NCBI RefSeq assembly: GCF_002865645.1
Contig: NW_020194551.1
Location: forward strand, 71,067-135,066
Origin: Hyaloscypha bicolor E
Taxonomy: Eukaryota > Ascomycota > Leotiomycetes > Helotiales > Hyaloscyphaceae
Direction of reading: 5' to 3'
DNA length: 64,000 bases
Of the stretch, positions 36,283 through 46,311 are shown one piece after another. The notes beneath the pieces were generated by a model, which worked only from the letters and a program-made list of their open reading frames with translations, ran no database searches and was not told the origin of the DNA. Position 1 is the stretch's first letter. Every line of letters starts with the position of its first letter. The position numbers and the translations under genes were made by a program.

Positions 36283-36384
36283 TTAGTCACAAAGACCATA
36301 TTTTTCACAAGGAGGTAACTCGCCAACAGGAGCAGCAATAGCGGCGGTAGCCGCAAGAATAGTGAGGATGGCGGCGAACTTCAT
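36283..36384 (-). CDS. Very small secreted peptide, candidate pathway precursor
   Basis: An ATG at 36,384 opens a 33-residue ORF. Residues 1-18 (MKFAAILTILAATAAIAA) are a textbook signal peptide, followed by a mature part with two cysteines (CEKYGLC). The TAA stop lies in a perfect branch-site sequence, TGACTAAC, followed by CTTCTTCAAAG. An intron may therefore remove the stop and join the signal peptide to a second exon ending at 36,168 (SFKEISRQLYLSWGLVVGP). The short donor option leaves an intron of only 37 bases, so both forms stay open. The leader upstream is A/C-rich like that of strongly expressed fungal genes. Its place between two UstYa-like genes suggests a ribosomal-peptide precursor, but no core repeats or KR sites are seen. 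Confidence 0.5.
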   Translation of the reverse strand: MKFAAILTILAATAAIAAPVGELPPCEKYGLCD

Positions 36385-36500
36385 AATGACGGTGATGCTT
36401 GGTGGGGCTGGGCTTGTTTGGGTTGGAAGTAGATGTTGGTTGGATGCAGATGTGTGCGATCTTCTAAGGAGTGATCCATAATAAAGGTATTGGAACTGAG
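36385..36500 (-). promoter_or_regulatory. A/C-rich leader and proximal promoter of the small secreted peptide
   Basis: Read on the minus strand, the stretch before the ATG is rich in CAACC, CATC and CAAG triplets and nearly free of G (for example CATCTACTTCCAACCCAAAC). This is the style of 5' leader seen at highly expressed filamentous-fungal genes. A TTTATTATGG stretch lies about 90 bases upstream of the ATG. Confidence 0.4.
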
Positions 36501-36689
36501 TAGGGTCTGGGGCAGATGTGTGATGACATTCGACCGAAGTCATCGTGAGGTAGGATGACTTGTCAACAGTCCCTCCCCCTCCTACCATCCTTGGCCTAGT
36601 GCCAGCCCGCTCGCCCCTTCGAGCTCTGCTTGAAGGAGAACTCGCTCGTGAGCCCCCAGTTTCTTGAGGACGTCTCGAAATTAAACAGC

Positions 36690-37800
36690 ATGGCTTCACG
36701 ACTCTCATCATCGGATGTCTCCCGCGATGGGTCAGAAGAATGGGAAGAGGAAGGCCTCATACAAGCTGGCAAGAGCTTGAAGTTGAGAAAAGCTCAAAGT
36801 GAGGGATGGTTTTATTCCCGTGCTCACATTGTTTCTCTATATGCCTTAATATCTTCGTTGCTGCTGGTCAGCACAAGTCTCACATTCAGGCTGCATCGGA
36901 AGCCATTCGCAGATCCGACGCTTGGAGTATACTGTGAGATTCCCTACATCACTGAAGATCCATCCCTAATATTTCTCAAGCACCGGCGAATGAAGCTGTG
37001 GAATACATCCGAGAGCAAAAGTTCGAATCAGCGCTATTCAGCTATACACCATACATGGGCTTTCCCACCAATGAGACAGACAAGCTATGGGAGAATCTGT
37101 ATGATTGTAAGATACTTCCAATACGATCCGAGCTGGCGGTAGCTGACACTTTGTAGCACTTGCCGTCTCCAAGATCTCGAAATCAGAAGCAAAGCTGCTT
37201 CATCATCCCACGTTGCGAATTCCTGGAACCGAGGACTACCTGGTTCAATTAGACGTCTTCCACCAACTACACTGTCTCGATGATCTTCGAATGCTGTTGT
37301 ATCCCGAGCGATTTCCAGGATTGGAGGAGCTGAAAGATGAGAGCGGGGTGATAAACAGAGACGGTCACGAGTTCCGGCATTGGGGTACGTTCACTTAAGA
37401 AGACAGGGACAAGAAATCATTCCTGACAGTATCTCCAGACCACTGCATCGACGCCCTCCGGCAAACAATAATGTGCCACTCCGACGTCTCGCCCGTGTCC
37501 TGGCACCTCAACATGCCCAAGCGCAATGTCATCATCCCACAGCTCTCAACGACACACACTTGTCGCAATTTCACCAAGATCCAAGAATGGGCGATGGAGA
37601 ATTCGGCGGGTGACTGGAATTATATGGTGGATAGTAAGGAGGCCGCGGATGAGATTCTGAGGACCGCCGGCTTTGATCAGGCGCCTGATGAGGATATGGG
37701 GAGTCAGTATGATAAGTTTCCGGGGGATCCGTTTTTCAAGTATTGGAGGGATCATCCTGAGGAGGCTGCTGAGGCGAGGAAGAAGGCAGGTTTGGATTGA
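36690..37800 (+). CDS. UstYa/DUF3328-like protein E
   Basis: Four exons (36,690-36,933, 36,981-37,106, 37,157-37,384, 37,439-37,800) give 319 residues, with introns of 47, 50 and 54 bases. Membrane span IVSLYALISSLLLVSTSLTF lies near residues 50-70. The lumenal part starts SPANEAVEYIREQKFESALF, a block seen in many members. It continues with TDKLWENLY, the first motif FHQLHCLDDLR, the second motif DHCIDALRQTIMCHSDVSPV, and HTCRNFTKIQEW. It carries a C-terminal extension rich in D, E and P of about 70 residues. All catalytic-type histidines are present. It ends convergent with protein F. Confidence 0.9.
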
Positions 37801-38038
37801 GATAGAGACTTTGGTAGGTTTAATGGAGTTCCAAGTTTTCTCCCTTCGGATTTTGATGCGGTCGCTTTGTTGACATTGGCCCAAGCCATCTGATTCATCG
37901 TGGAAAATTTGATTTGACAACAAAACTTCGGACCCGACCGTTATTTTTGAGATTTCGACTGACCTCTTCCAGTGTCTGGCTTCGAAAAAGCGTCAGAAAG
38001 TGGGGTGGAGATGAAACCTCTGTTGAGAACTGGTAACT

Positions 38039-38811
38039 TCATTCAATATCCGCCAAACTCCTCAAAGTATCCCCCCTCCTCACCGGCCGTCTAGCCACCA
38101 GCGGCTCCTCTTGACTCCTCAACAAAATAGCATGAAACCCCTCCACCTTCCTACAATAGTGCCCCACACCCACACCGTCAATCACCGTCACCTCCTCCCC
38201 CGTCCTCAACTTTCCAGTAAAAGACGGCTCAATCGTGTCATCAGCTGAACACATAATGCCCTTTCCATTGTCAGTTTCTTGCCCACCTCAAGGAACATAT
38301 CTATATTCACCTGGGTAATATAATCCAAACAATGCTCCAAATGCTCCTCCGCCGACATCTCACCCTCCTCAAGCTGATGGGGCGGGGCTTGCAATCCCCT
38401 CCTACCCTTAACCCCATGCTGGTAGCCCTTCCCTCTCAGCACAGCTCTCAGCATCTCCACACAATGCAGCTGATGGAACATCGACACCCCATAGCTTACT
38501 GCTTCCTCCTCTCCCTCCTCACGCATGCGGAGGAAGCCATTGCTTCCATCTATGGCGATTACCTGTCGTGCTTGGGAGAGGAGTGATTGATAGTCGGGAT
38601 CTGAGGGGTTGAGGGCGTCGTGGAAGAAAGTCTGGAAGGAGGTCCCGAGGGAGGGTGTGTCGGTTGGTTTGGGAGCGTAGGAGAAGAGACGTGAGAGGTT
38701 TCGAGTGGAATGGCCGAAGAGGATATATGAGAGGGAGATGAAGGTGATTAGGATGAATACTATGAGGAAAATCGAGCGCGTAAAGGTTGGTGACTTGTGG
38801 TAATTGGCCAT
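38039..38811 (-). CDS. UstYa/DUF3328-like protein F
   Basis: Exons 38,811-38,311 and 38,260-38,039 give 240 residues, with one 50-base intron placed between ..HCLDYITQ and GIMCSADDT. N-terminal membrane span SIFLIVFILITFISLSYILF is at residues 13-32. First motif FHQLHCVEMLRAVL; second motif HLEHCLDYITQGIMCSADDT, complete after splicing; then GVGHYCRKVEGF. It is shorter than its neighbours and lacks the long tail. It shares its 3' side with gene E. Confidence 0.9.
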
Positions 38812-39170
38812 CGTGTAGAGGTATGAGGATTACTGGACGGATATGGCAAGCTCTGGCCCAAAATGCTCCAAGGTGATTTTCTCAGCTTAGTTCAACAGTT
38901 TGCTCGACCCAGGCTAGGGATTGAACATGGAGTCGGACCTCACGTGTCACTATGTGGATGAATGCTTCCCTAGTGAGCAGTCAGAAAGTGTAGGATGACC
39001 TGTCGTGACACAAGCGAGCCGAGTGCTGACTTTGGTGAACTCCGACCAATCAGAATAATTCACTGCTTCAGACATGCAGACTCGAGATTGAGTTCTAGTT
39101 GACCATAGAAACTCGAAGCACAAGACGTTGACAGGAAATTTAAGCGGCATTGCAGGATCTTAATTGCCAC
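38812..39170. other. Intergenic, upstream of UstYa-like gene F
   Basis: It contains the promoter of F (minus strand) and the 3' end of G. No further gene is seen. Confidence 0.5.
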
Positions 39171-40211
39171 CTAAGCAATCTCCCCATCCGGATCCGCATT
39201 CTCAAGCAGCTCCTCCAACTCCTCCTTTTCCTCCTCACTCTCAAACTCCCACCCATTGACCTCCTTAAACTTCCTACTCATCTTCATGTACGGATACCCC
39301 TCCGGCCTCTTCAACGCCACGAAACTCTCCTCATCTAACCCATTCTTCTCCTGCCACTCCATAACCGCGCTAAAATCCTTACACTGATGATTGATATTGA
39401 AATCCGGAAAAGGGTGCACGAGGGTGTCAGTCCAGATATGCGTATAAACATCCGTATTCGCATTGCACATGATATTCTGCAGCAGCAGATACACACAATG
39501 ACTCAAATGCAACCTATGGAATTCAGTAGTATCGTTCCAGACATTGGGGTACGATTCTCCGTAGTAGTATTCGAAATGCGCCTCTCGCCGTAGAGCGTCC
39601 AGACAATGGATTTGGTGGAATACGTCGATGCGTCCGAAGTAGGACTCGTTGCCGTGGCCCCATGATGGCGGGATTTGGACGCTACGAGAAGGGTCTTTGC
39701 CGATTGCTTCTACTTGGGAGCGGGAGAGGGGGACAGGGCGCGTGTCGACGAGCGCCTGCCAGGCCATGTCGACGGCGTCGGAGGGGGGCTCGCGGTAGAT
39801 TACGGGCGGGTTGCGTTGGAGGAGGGTGGCGTCCATGCGTTTTGGGGAGATGCGGATGTCGGTTTCGTCGAGTATGGGTGCTAGAAGTGTTTAGATTTGT
39901 AGTATATAAGAGTGTACAAAGAGCTTACAAGGTATTGACATCTGTTTGAGAAGGTGATTCCTCGACTGAGCGGTGATTTTGTCGGTGTATCGCAGAGAAG
40001 GGGGCCGTAAAGACATGATGAACATCGTACTCGATATTAACAAAAGCAGAATATTGAGAATCACAAAGCAGCCCATTGACGGCCACGGCCTTCTAGACTC
40101 CCTCATCCGTGGTAACATCGTCTCCACCTTCTCCTCGCTCGATGACGAGAAGTTTGATTCTGAGTTTGTGCCTGTGAGACGAGCATATTTCGCTTTTCTG
40201 GAATTGAACAT
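39171..40211 (-). CDS. UstYa/DUF3328-like protein G
   Basis: Exons 40,211-39,929 and 39,880-39,171 give 330 residues, with a 48-base intron. Membrane span MGCFVILNILLLLISSTMFI lies near residues 46-66. Then come DAVDMAWQALVDTRPVPLSR, the first motif VFHQIHCLDALRREAHFEYY, the second motif HLSHCVYLLLQNIMCNANTD, and NHQCKDFSAVMEW. A long acidic C-terminus (EEEKEELEELLENA) follows. All signature residues are intact. Its start faces gene H across 285 bases. Confidence 0.9.
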
Positions 40212-40496
40212 TCTGAATCAGGTTCCTGGCGTCCACTGCGCTGTCTCGGCAGAATGTGGTAGCTTCCAGATCAACTTTGGGGTGGAGGGTAATCTTTGGC
40301 CTCTCCCCTTTCCGAAGCGAGGTCAGTGTTGTGGTGGGGCGTCATCGCTCGCCTTGGCGCTGTCAGCCAACAATCGACTCTCGTCGGCCTAGAGACTTGG
40401 TTGTTAGCTAAGCATCATGACGGAAATACCCACTTACTATTATCACCATTATCATTTCGTTGGCGTATCTATCGTGGGATCTGTCAGTCAAATGCA
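40212..40496. promoter_or_regulatory. Divergent promoter of genes G and H
   Basis: A 285-base region between opposed start codons. ORFs crossing it on the plus strand depend on non-ATG starts and are not supported. It is the third head-to-head promoter in this cluster. Confidence 0.45.
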
Positions 40497-41261
40497 ATGT
40501 TCTACTACGAAAAACTCACGAACGGCTATTCCTCAGATTCAGATCATGAGGACCCAATCCCCCACCATGACCTCCCCGCCCGAGGAGGTAGGCTCTCCCG
40601 CCTCTTCCGTTGTCGCTGCACCTTCATAACCTTCTTCCTCCTCGCCATCATCTCCGCCACCGCAGCACTGACTTTGCATTTCGACCTCTCATCCCACCAC
40701 ATCTCCTCCTACATCCCCAAACTCCACTACGGGCCCAATGAACCCTCAACCCTCACATGCGGCTCAACGCGTCCCGAAGCCCTCGCAAAAAACTGTACAC
40801 TCGACATCATGGCCGACGCCTGGCTACCGCCAGCATGCTACAACTCCACCTCCGCCTCCCTCTCCCTCGACCCCTCCACAATTCTCTCCAACCTAACTGG
40901 CGCGGGGATATTTGATTGGTACCGCGACGAAAACCACACTCTCCCTCTCCCACTCGCTCAGATCTCAGCAATCGATGAGTTGAGAGCGTATACGTGGCAA
41001 GTCTACCACCTAGCACACTGTATGTACTCCTGGACCACCACTGTGCGGGCAATGAACAGGGTTAGGGAGGGGGAGAGAGATGTTTGGATAGATCAAAGAC
41101 TATTGAGTGAGGAGCATGTGCATCATTGCGCAATGGTGCTGGCGGGGAATGGGGGCGAGGAGGGGGTGCTGAGGGGGACGCAAGTGGAAGTTAGGTTTAC
41201 GCTGGGGACGTGCGTTAGGTTGGATGAGGTGGGGAAGGGGATTTGGAAGCATGAGAGATAG
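40497..41261 (+). CDS. Membrane protein with two HxxHC motifs, distant UstYa-like family
   Basis: A single exon from MFYYEKLTNG (254 residues). The frame stays open upstream, but the first sensible ATG is here, just before the typical charged N-terminus. Membrane span FITFFLLAIISATAALTLHF lies near residues 43-63. The lumenal part has CGSTRPEALAKNCTLDIMAD and WLPPACYN, then HLAHCMYSWTTTVRAMNR, and later HVHHCAMVL. The paired H-x2-HC motifs and topology resemble UstYa proteins. The first block (C..RPEAL..C..D......WLPPAC), however, belongs to a separate uncharacterised fungal group. Function unknown; cluster membership suggests a shared pathway. Confidence 0.8.
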   Translation: MFYYEKLTNGYSSDSDHEDPIPHHDLPARGGRLSRLFRCRCTFITFFLLAIISATAALTLHFDLSSHHISSYIPKLHYGPNEPSTLTCGSTRPEALAKNCTLDIMADAWLPPACYNSTSASLSLDPSTILSNLTGAGIFDWYRDENHTLPLPLAQISAIDELRAYTWQVYHLAHCMYSWTTTVRAMNRVREGERDVWIDQRLLSEEHVHHCAMVLAGNGGEEGVLRGTQVEVRFTLGTCVRLDEVGKGIWKHER

Positions 41262-41277
41262 AGATTTGGATTGAATG

Positions 41278-42404
41278 TCAACATACAATTCCCTGATTGT
41301 GAATGCTCTCCCCAATGCCAACCCCGAAATCAGCACCTTCTCTCATTAAAAGGAGAATCATCTCCTCGTTCTCCATCTCTGCAGCTATGTGCACAGGTCC
41401 TACACCCTTGTAGTCTACTATATCTGTATCCGCTCCCGCTTTCGAAAGCTTGGCTGCAACGGCTATGTGGCCGTTCAGGACTGCGAGGTGCAAGGCTGTG
41501 CGGCCGTAGAAGTCTGGGGCGTCGATGTCGATTGCGGATTCGAGGAGGAGGGAGACAGCCTTGAAGGAGCCGCGTTCGGCGAGGATATGGAGGGGGGTTT
41601 TGCCTTTGTTGTTGGTAGGCGAAGATGGCGAAGGGGAAGTCAGGGATGGGGCGAAAGTTGGTGTTGGTGCTGGGGTGTTGTGATTGTGCGTTGCGAGTGG
41701 CGAGACAGGTTTTAGGACTTGTGGGTGATTTGAAGAAGGCGTGGTGGAGCTCCATCTTCGCGTGGGATGCTGCCGAGGTCGCTCGGGAGTTTCCGAAGCA
41801 GTCCGTGGCCGTGGGGTTGGCAAAAGTTGTTTTCGGGGAGGCTCGGTCACTCCAGAGGCATTGGAATGAGATTCCGAGTATTGTTGTATTGCAAAGTCCA
41901 GATCCAAAGATATATCCTCATTATATAGCCCGTTTTCGTCGAAGTAATTGTGACTTAAGTCCATAGTAGGGCTCGACGGTGACAGAGGCAATGACAGAAA
42001 CTCATCTTGTTTGTCTGCCATTGATTTCGACAATGCCTCTTGATCCTTGTCTGATGGTTCTGTTCGAGACGTGAGATTCGCAGTGTGATGTTGCTGAGTA
42101 GCCGAGGCCATCGTTTCGGCACTACCGGAATGTCGGAAATCGAAATTGTGCAATCGGCATTGGCGGCATCGCTGGTGAGGCGTTTCTTCACTAGTTGAGT
42201 CCTCTCGTCGTTCTTGATCCTGCTGCGCTTCTCTTTGTTTCCTCTCCATCTCAGCGCATCGTTGACCTATTGTAAACATTAGCCAGTGTAAACTGCGAGT
42301 CTAGCTTGAAATCACTTACGACGCTTTCGCTGAGCATTACGATTCTGAATCCGTCTTCGCTCCAAGATACTCTCTGCTGATTGACGACGTTCCTGCTCTT
42401 CCAT
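41278..42404 (-). CDS. bZIP-basic-region plus ankyrin transcription regulator (bANK, TOXE-type)
   Basis: Exons 42,404-42,320 and 42,266-41,278 give 357 residues. The spliced N-terminus carries the basic region RRRIQNRNAQRKRRQR (near residues 17-32). The heptad leucines of a zipper are absent, and a Q/E/R-rich stretch follows. The C-terminal third has at least three ankyrin repeats: KTPLHILAERGSFKAVSLLL, then GRTALHLAVLNGHIAVAAKL, then VGPVHIAAEMENEEMILLLM. A basic region without zipper fused to ankyrin repeats is the plan of TOXE, the pathway regulator of the HC-toxin cluster. Its place at the cluster edge, tail-to-tail with gene H (16 bases apart), fits a cluster-specific activator. An upstream non-coding or short coding exon is possible. 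Confidence 0.85.
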
Positions 42405-43935
42405 TGTTCTCAACACTATTTTGAATACATCGACGGTGAGCACTTGACTCTCCAGTACTTGATATATCTGAGCTCATTGTTCCCTCGGGCTCCCGCTTGA
42501 CTGTCCATTTCTGGAAGGTAGCTAAAATCTTGAATCTGCACCACTGAGGCACAACTGTAAGCTGTGCCTCGCTCAAAGCACCAATCCTTATCGTAAGCAG
42601 CTGTATGGAATGAGCAAGAAGAAACAGGTAAGTGGCGTGTTGGTGGCGTGTTGGTTACCACGGGTAGGATTGCAGATCTCTGACTTGCAGGTTACACAAG
42701 AGGTTTGACCGACTGCAAGACTCGTAGCATGGTTCAATCAGGTTTCACGAGAATGAAGCTATACGTGAAGAGCGAGACAATGGGGACTTGAATACGCTCC
42801 TCGGAGGTTTGAAGCGCTTGGATAGAGGGAGCAGATAAGAAATGGAAGGTGAGAATTGGTCAGATTTGATCCTTCGATAACCGAAGTCCCTACTTGGGAC
42901 AAAGAAAAGAAAACTTGTGTTCAACTGCCAAAGAAGACGGTCAAAATATTCGAGAGCTTCAGTCATGCAATGTCTAGGATCTAGTGACTAGTACCCCTGA
43001 ATACTTACATTGGGACCTTGGGTAACGCCACTCTGAAACCTCGTTTATATCCCTTAAGTAGGAATATCAGGTGCTTTCTAGAATCGCTATTCGCTGAAGA
43101 CCCTTGAGTTAGCCAGTGTTATCCTTGGACCCCTGTAAGTATTCAATGGGGATACTATCCCACCCCTTGAATAATTACGAGTGGGTCCTTTGGTAACGCC
43201 ACACTAAAACTTCGTCAGTATCCCTGAATTAGGAAATATCAGGTGCTTTCGAGAGCCGCTATTCGCTATAGACCCTCGATTACGTGCCTTTAGTGGTGTG
43301 AATCGTGGCATGAGAGTGAGGCGAATGTTGGACCCACTATAAGTGTTTAGGGGGGGATAGTAAGCTTACATCAGCGTAGCATTGAGGGTCCATCGTTTTT
43401 AGATACTCATCTTCTGCACCCCTGTCGTATAACCGACATAGACAATAAATAACTTATCGTGACTCGCGGAATTGCACGAATTGCGGGGTTAAGGTTCAGG
43501 GACACGAGGAAATTGATATTGAGACGCAGGAGGATAAGTGGTCGAAGTTGCCACGATGCAGGTGTGCCCCACTTCGCACCCCGGCTGAACGGGGTCTTGG
43601 TTCGGGTTGCCGCGTTGGGCCTGCCGAACTCGCGACTGCGGGGGTCAAGTGGGGTTGAGGGGTAAATGATTCTTTAAGAAAAGATTTCATAAAACAATCT
43701 CATCCCAACGCGTCTTTGTTTTTCTCTCGTCCGAAGCTTCTTGATCACTTTGATTCCTTTCGTCCTGTCAAGAATTGATGAGACGTTGAAGCTACGAGCA
43801 AGTTTTGAGGAGCTCCGCTGCTCCGATCACGTTGCACACCAGTAATATATCTCATATGATATCACAGAACTTGAGAATATATATTTCTGAGTCTTTGATT
43901 CCTTTTCTTCTGGGTATCTGTTAGCTTGATCAATC
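42405..43935. other. Intergenic between the regulator and dihydroxyacetone kinase
   Basis: About 1.5 kb with no supportable gene. It holds the promoters of both divergent neighbours and a pair of 123-125-bp direct repeats. Short ORFs on both strands lack recognisable content. Confidence 0.6.
42993..43286 (+). repeat. Imperfect direct repeat, two copies of about 124 bp, period about 170 bp
   Basis: Copies at 42,993-43,115 and 43,162-43,286 share ggtaacgccac, atatcaggtgctttc and cgctattcgct. They are in the same orientation and differ by scattered substitutions and small indels, not mainly transitions. They lie upstream of the bANK regulator (minus) and the kinase (plus). Confidence 0.8.
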
Positions 43936-45969
43936 ATGTCAGCCAAACACTACTTCCCCGAAACCGCAGTCAATACTCTCGTCCCTCGGGCCCTCAAAGC
44001 CCTCTGTGCCACGAACCCCTCGCTCTCCCTCATCGAAGACCAACGGGTCGTCCTCAACAATGCCCACAACCATTCCCAAGTCTCTCTCATCTCCGGCGGT
44101 GGTTCAGGTCACGAGCCAGCCTGGTCTGGTTACGTTGGAGATGGCCTCCTTTCCGCTGTTGCATGTGGCGATATCTTTGCTAGTCCAAGCATGAAGCAGG
44201 TCCTTGCGGCCATCGCCGCTGTGCCCAGTGAGAAGGGCACGATTCTGTTAATCACGAATTACACAGGGGATAAGTTGCATTTTGGTCTTGCAGCTGAGAG
44301 AGCGTTGGCTGGCGGGTTTGCGGGCAAGTGTGTTGTGCTGCCGGCGACGGATGATGTGAGTATCGGGAGAAGCAGATGTGAGAAGGTAGGGCGAAGAGGG
44401 CTGGCAGGGAATGTCATCAGTGAGTTAGTTAACTTCAGTACTTGAAGAAGACACTGAGTAGTAGTCCAGCCATGAAGATCCTAGGTGCAGCAGCAGCGAG
44501 AGACTATAGTTTTGAGAGATGTGTGGAGATTGGGAAGGCTGTGAATAAGCAGTTGGTTTCCATTGGATCTGCATTGGATCACTGCCATGTTCCAGGGAGA
44601 CAGAATCATGAGAATATTGGGGATGACGTGTGTGTAATTGGTGCTGGTATTCATAATGAGCCTGTGAGACCTCCCTTGCTGGTGAGCTAGATGATGCTGA
44701 CTGCTTCAGGGCGCTCAAAAAATATCGCCGTTTCCATCAGTCGAAGATCTCATATCACAGCTTCTGACACTTATCTGTGATCAAAATGATCCCGAGAGAG
44801 CATTTGTTAAGTTCAATAAGAACGACGATACAGCTCTTTTGATAAACAATTACGGTGGTCTTTCAAATCTCGAGCTCGGGGCACTGACTCAAGAGACTTT
44901 AGCCCAACTAGGTCAGTGCTAGAGGCCATGATCTCGAAAACAAAGTCCTGACGTGCGCACAGAAACGAAATGGGACATCAGACCAACAAAGATATACTCT
45001 GACGTGTTTGAAACATCGCTGAACGGGCCAGGATTCTCTATCACATTATGCAATCTAACAACCGTAGCGAAAGAAAGCAAGACATCTGTCTCGGAACTGC
45101 TTGAACTGCTTGGGGCCGAAACGAAGGCACCAGCCTGGCCAAATGTACTATCAAACACCTCGACGAAAGTGGCTCAAAAAGAGACGCCAGTTGTGGATAT
45201 AGAAAAGCAGACCGATATCTCAGCAAGTGAGGATATCAAAGGTGAGACTTGATTTTGTGGTGGGGGAATAAATGCTAAATTTGGTTCTAGTTGATCCGAA
45301 GCTTTTGGACGCAACAATACGATTAGCTTGTGAGCGGGCCATCGCAGCGGAGCCAGATCTGACAAAATGGGACATGGTGATGGGAGATGGAGACTGTGGT
45401 GAAGCTGTCAAGGGTGTCAGTGAAGGTACTATCTTTCTTCAGATCCAAAGCAATATTGATACTAAGCCCATGATTCAGCAATTCTCAAAATCCTAGATAA
45501 CGGAACAGCAAAATCTGGATCTGTCTTCACAGTATTACATGCAATCATCAATGCAGTGGATGATATGGGAGGCACTCTCGGAGCCATCTTCGGAATCCTC
45601 CTCGCTGCCTTCGCCACCTCACTTCGGACCCACATATCGAAAGCCACTTCTGACACAGAACTCATGAACATCTCCGCTCCATCGCTCACGCAAGCAGTTG
45701 AGTCCTTGAAACAGCACACTGGTGCGAGAGTCGGTGACAGGACGGTGATGGATGTATTACTACCATTTACGGAAACGTTGGAGAAGGAGAGGGATTTAGG
45801 GAAGGCTGTGAAGAGTGCAGAGACGGCAGCGGAGGGGACGCGGGATCTGAAGCCGAAATTTGGGAGAGCGAGCTATGTTGGTGCTGGTGGAGACGAGCAG
45901 AGATTGCCTGATCCTGGGGCTTGGGCGTTGATGGAGATGGTGAAGGGCATTTGTGATGCCAGCAATTAA
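43936..45969 (+). CDS. Dihydroxyacetone kinase (DhaK-DhaL fusion)
   Basis: Six exons (43,936-44,419, 44,470-44,663, 44,710-44,911, 44,963-45,241, 45,291-45,425, 45,479-45,969) join to 594 residues, the usual length. The enzyme uses ATP to phosphorylate dihydroxyacetone, linking methanol, glycerol or overflow DHA to glycolysis. The DhaK part shows SLISGGGSGHEPA, CGDIFASPS, NYTGDKLHFG and KVGRRGLAGNV, then GAGIHNEPG, the segment with the substrate-binding histidine. The DhaL part shows MGDGDCGEAV (ATP-Mg aspartates) and SGSVFTVLHA with DDMGGTLGAIFG. Frames join without interruption. It is probably cytosolic; no signal is seen. Confidence 0.93.
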
Positions 45970-46311
45970 CGATCGAGTTGAAATTTTCCTTTTCTTCCAA
46001 GCAGAGGACTATATAATAGCCTTGTGCCCTTTAACACAGGAGTGATACGCCATAACGTATCTTTCTGTCTAAGAATCCCGTCATCCGGCCGAATTGGAGT
46101 AGAGTTGAGTTTCTAGCCACAGCTTACTCGCGCGTGTCAACTTGGTGCTGCCCACGCTTCGCTGTAGTCTCCCAATGAAACAGCTGTGTGCTCCCTTGAC
46201 CACCTTGATTCTTCGCCGACGTGACATGCGCGCTGGGACAGCCCGACATATCGTCATTCGATCTTCGTCCGCTCTCGTCGCGAATCGACCAACCGACCAA
46301 CCAGTTCCTCA
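45970..46311. other. Intergenic between the kinase and COX16 (convergent)
   Basis: It holds both 3' untranslated regions. ORFs crossing it have no recognisable content. Confidence 0.5.

Noticed and set aside
39662..39949. Plus-strand ORFs rich in G and R opposite UstYa-like gene G
   Set aside because: Shadow frames of the intact minus-strand gene.
41271..41966. Plus-strand ORFs opposite the bANK regulator
   Set aside because: Antisense shadows; the minus strand carries clear ankyrin repeats and spliced basic region.
31700..42404. TOXE-type tox-box sites (ATCTCNCGNA) in the cluster promoters
   Set aside because: Reading both strands by eye gave no exact match in the promoters; a nine-of-ten match near 36,207 lies in the possible second exon of the peptide gene. 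A computed scan would be needed.
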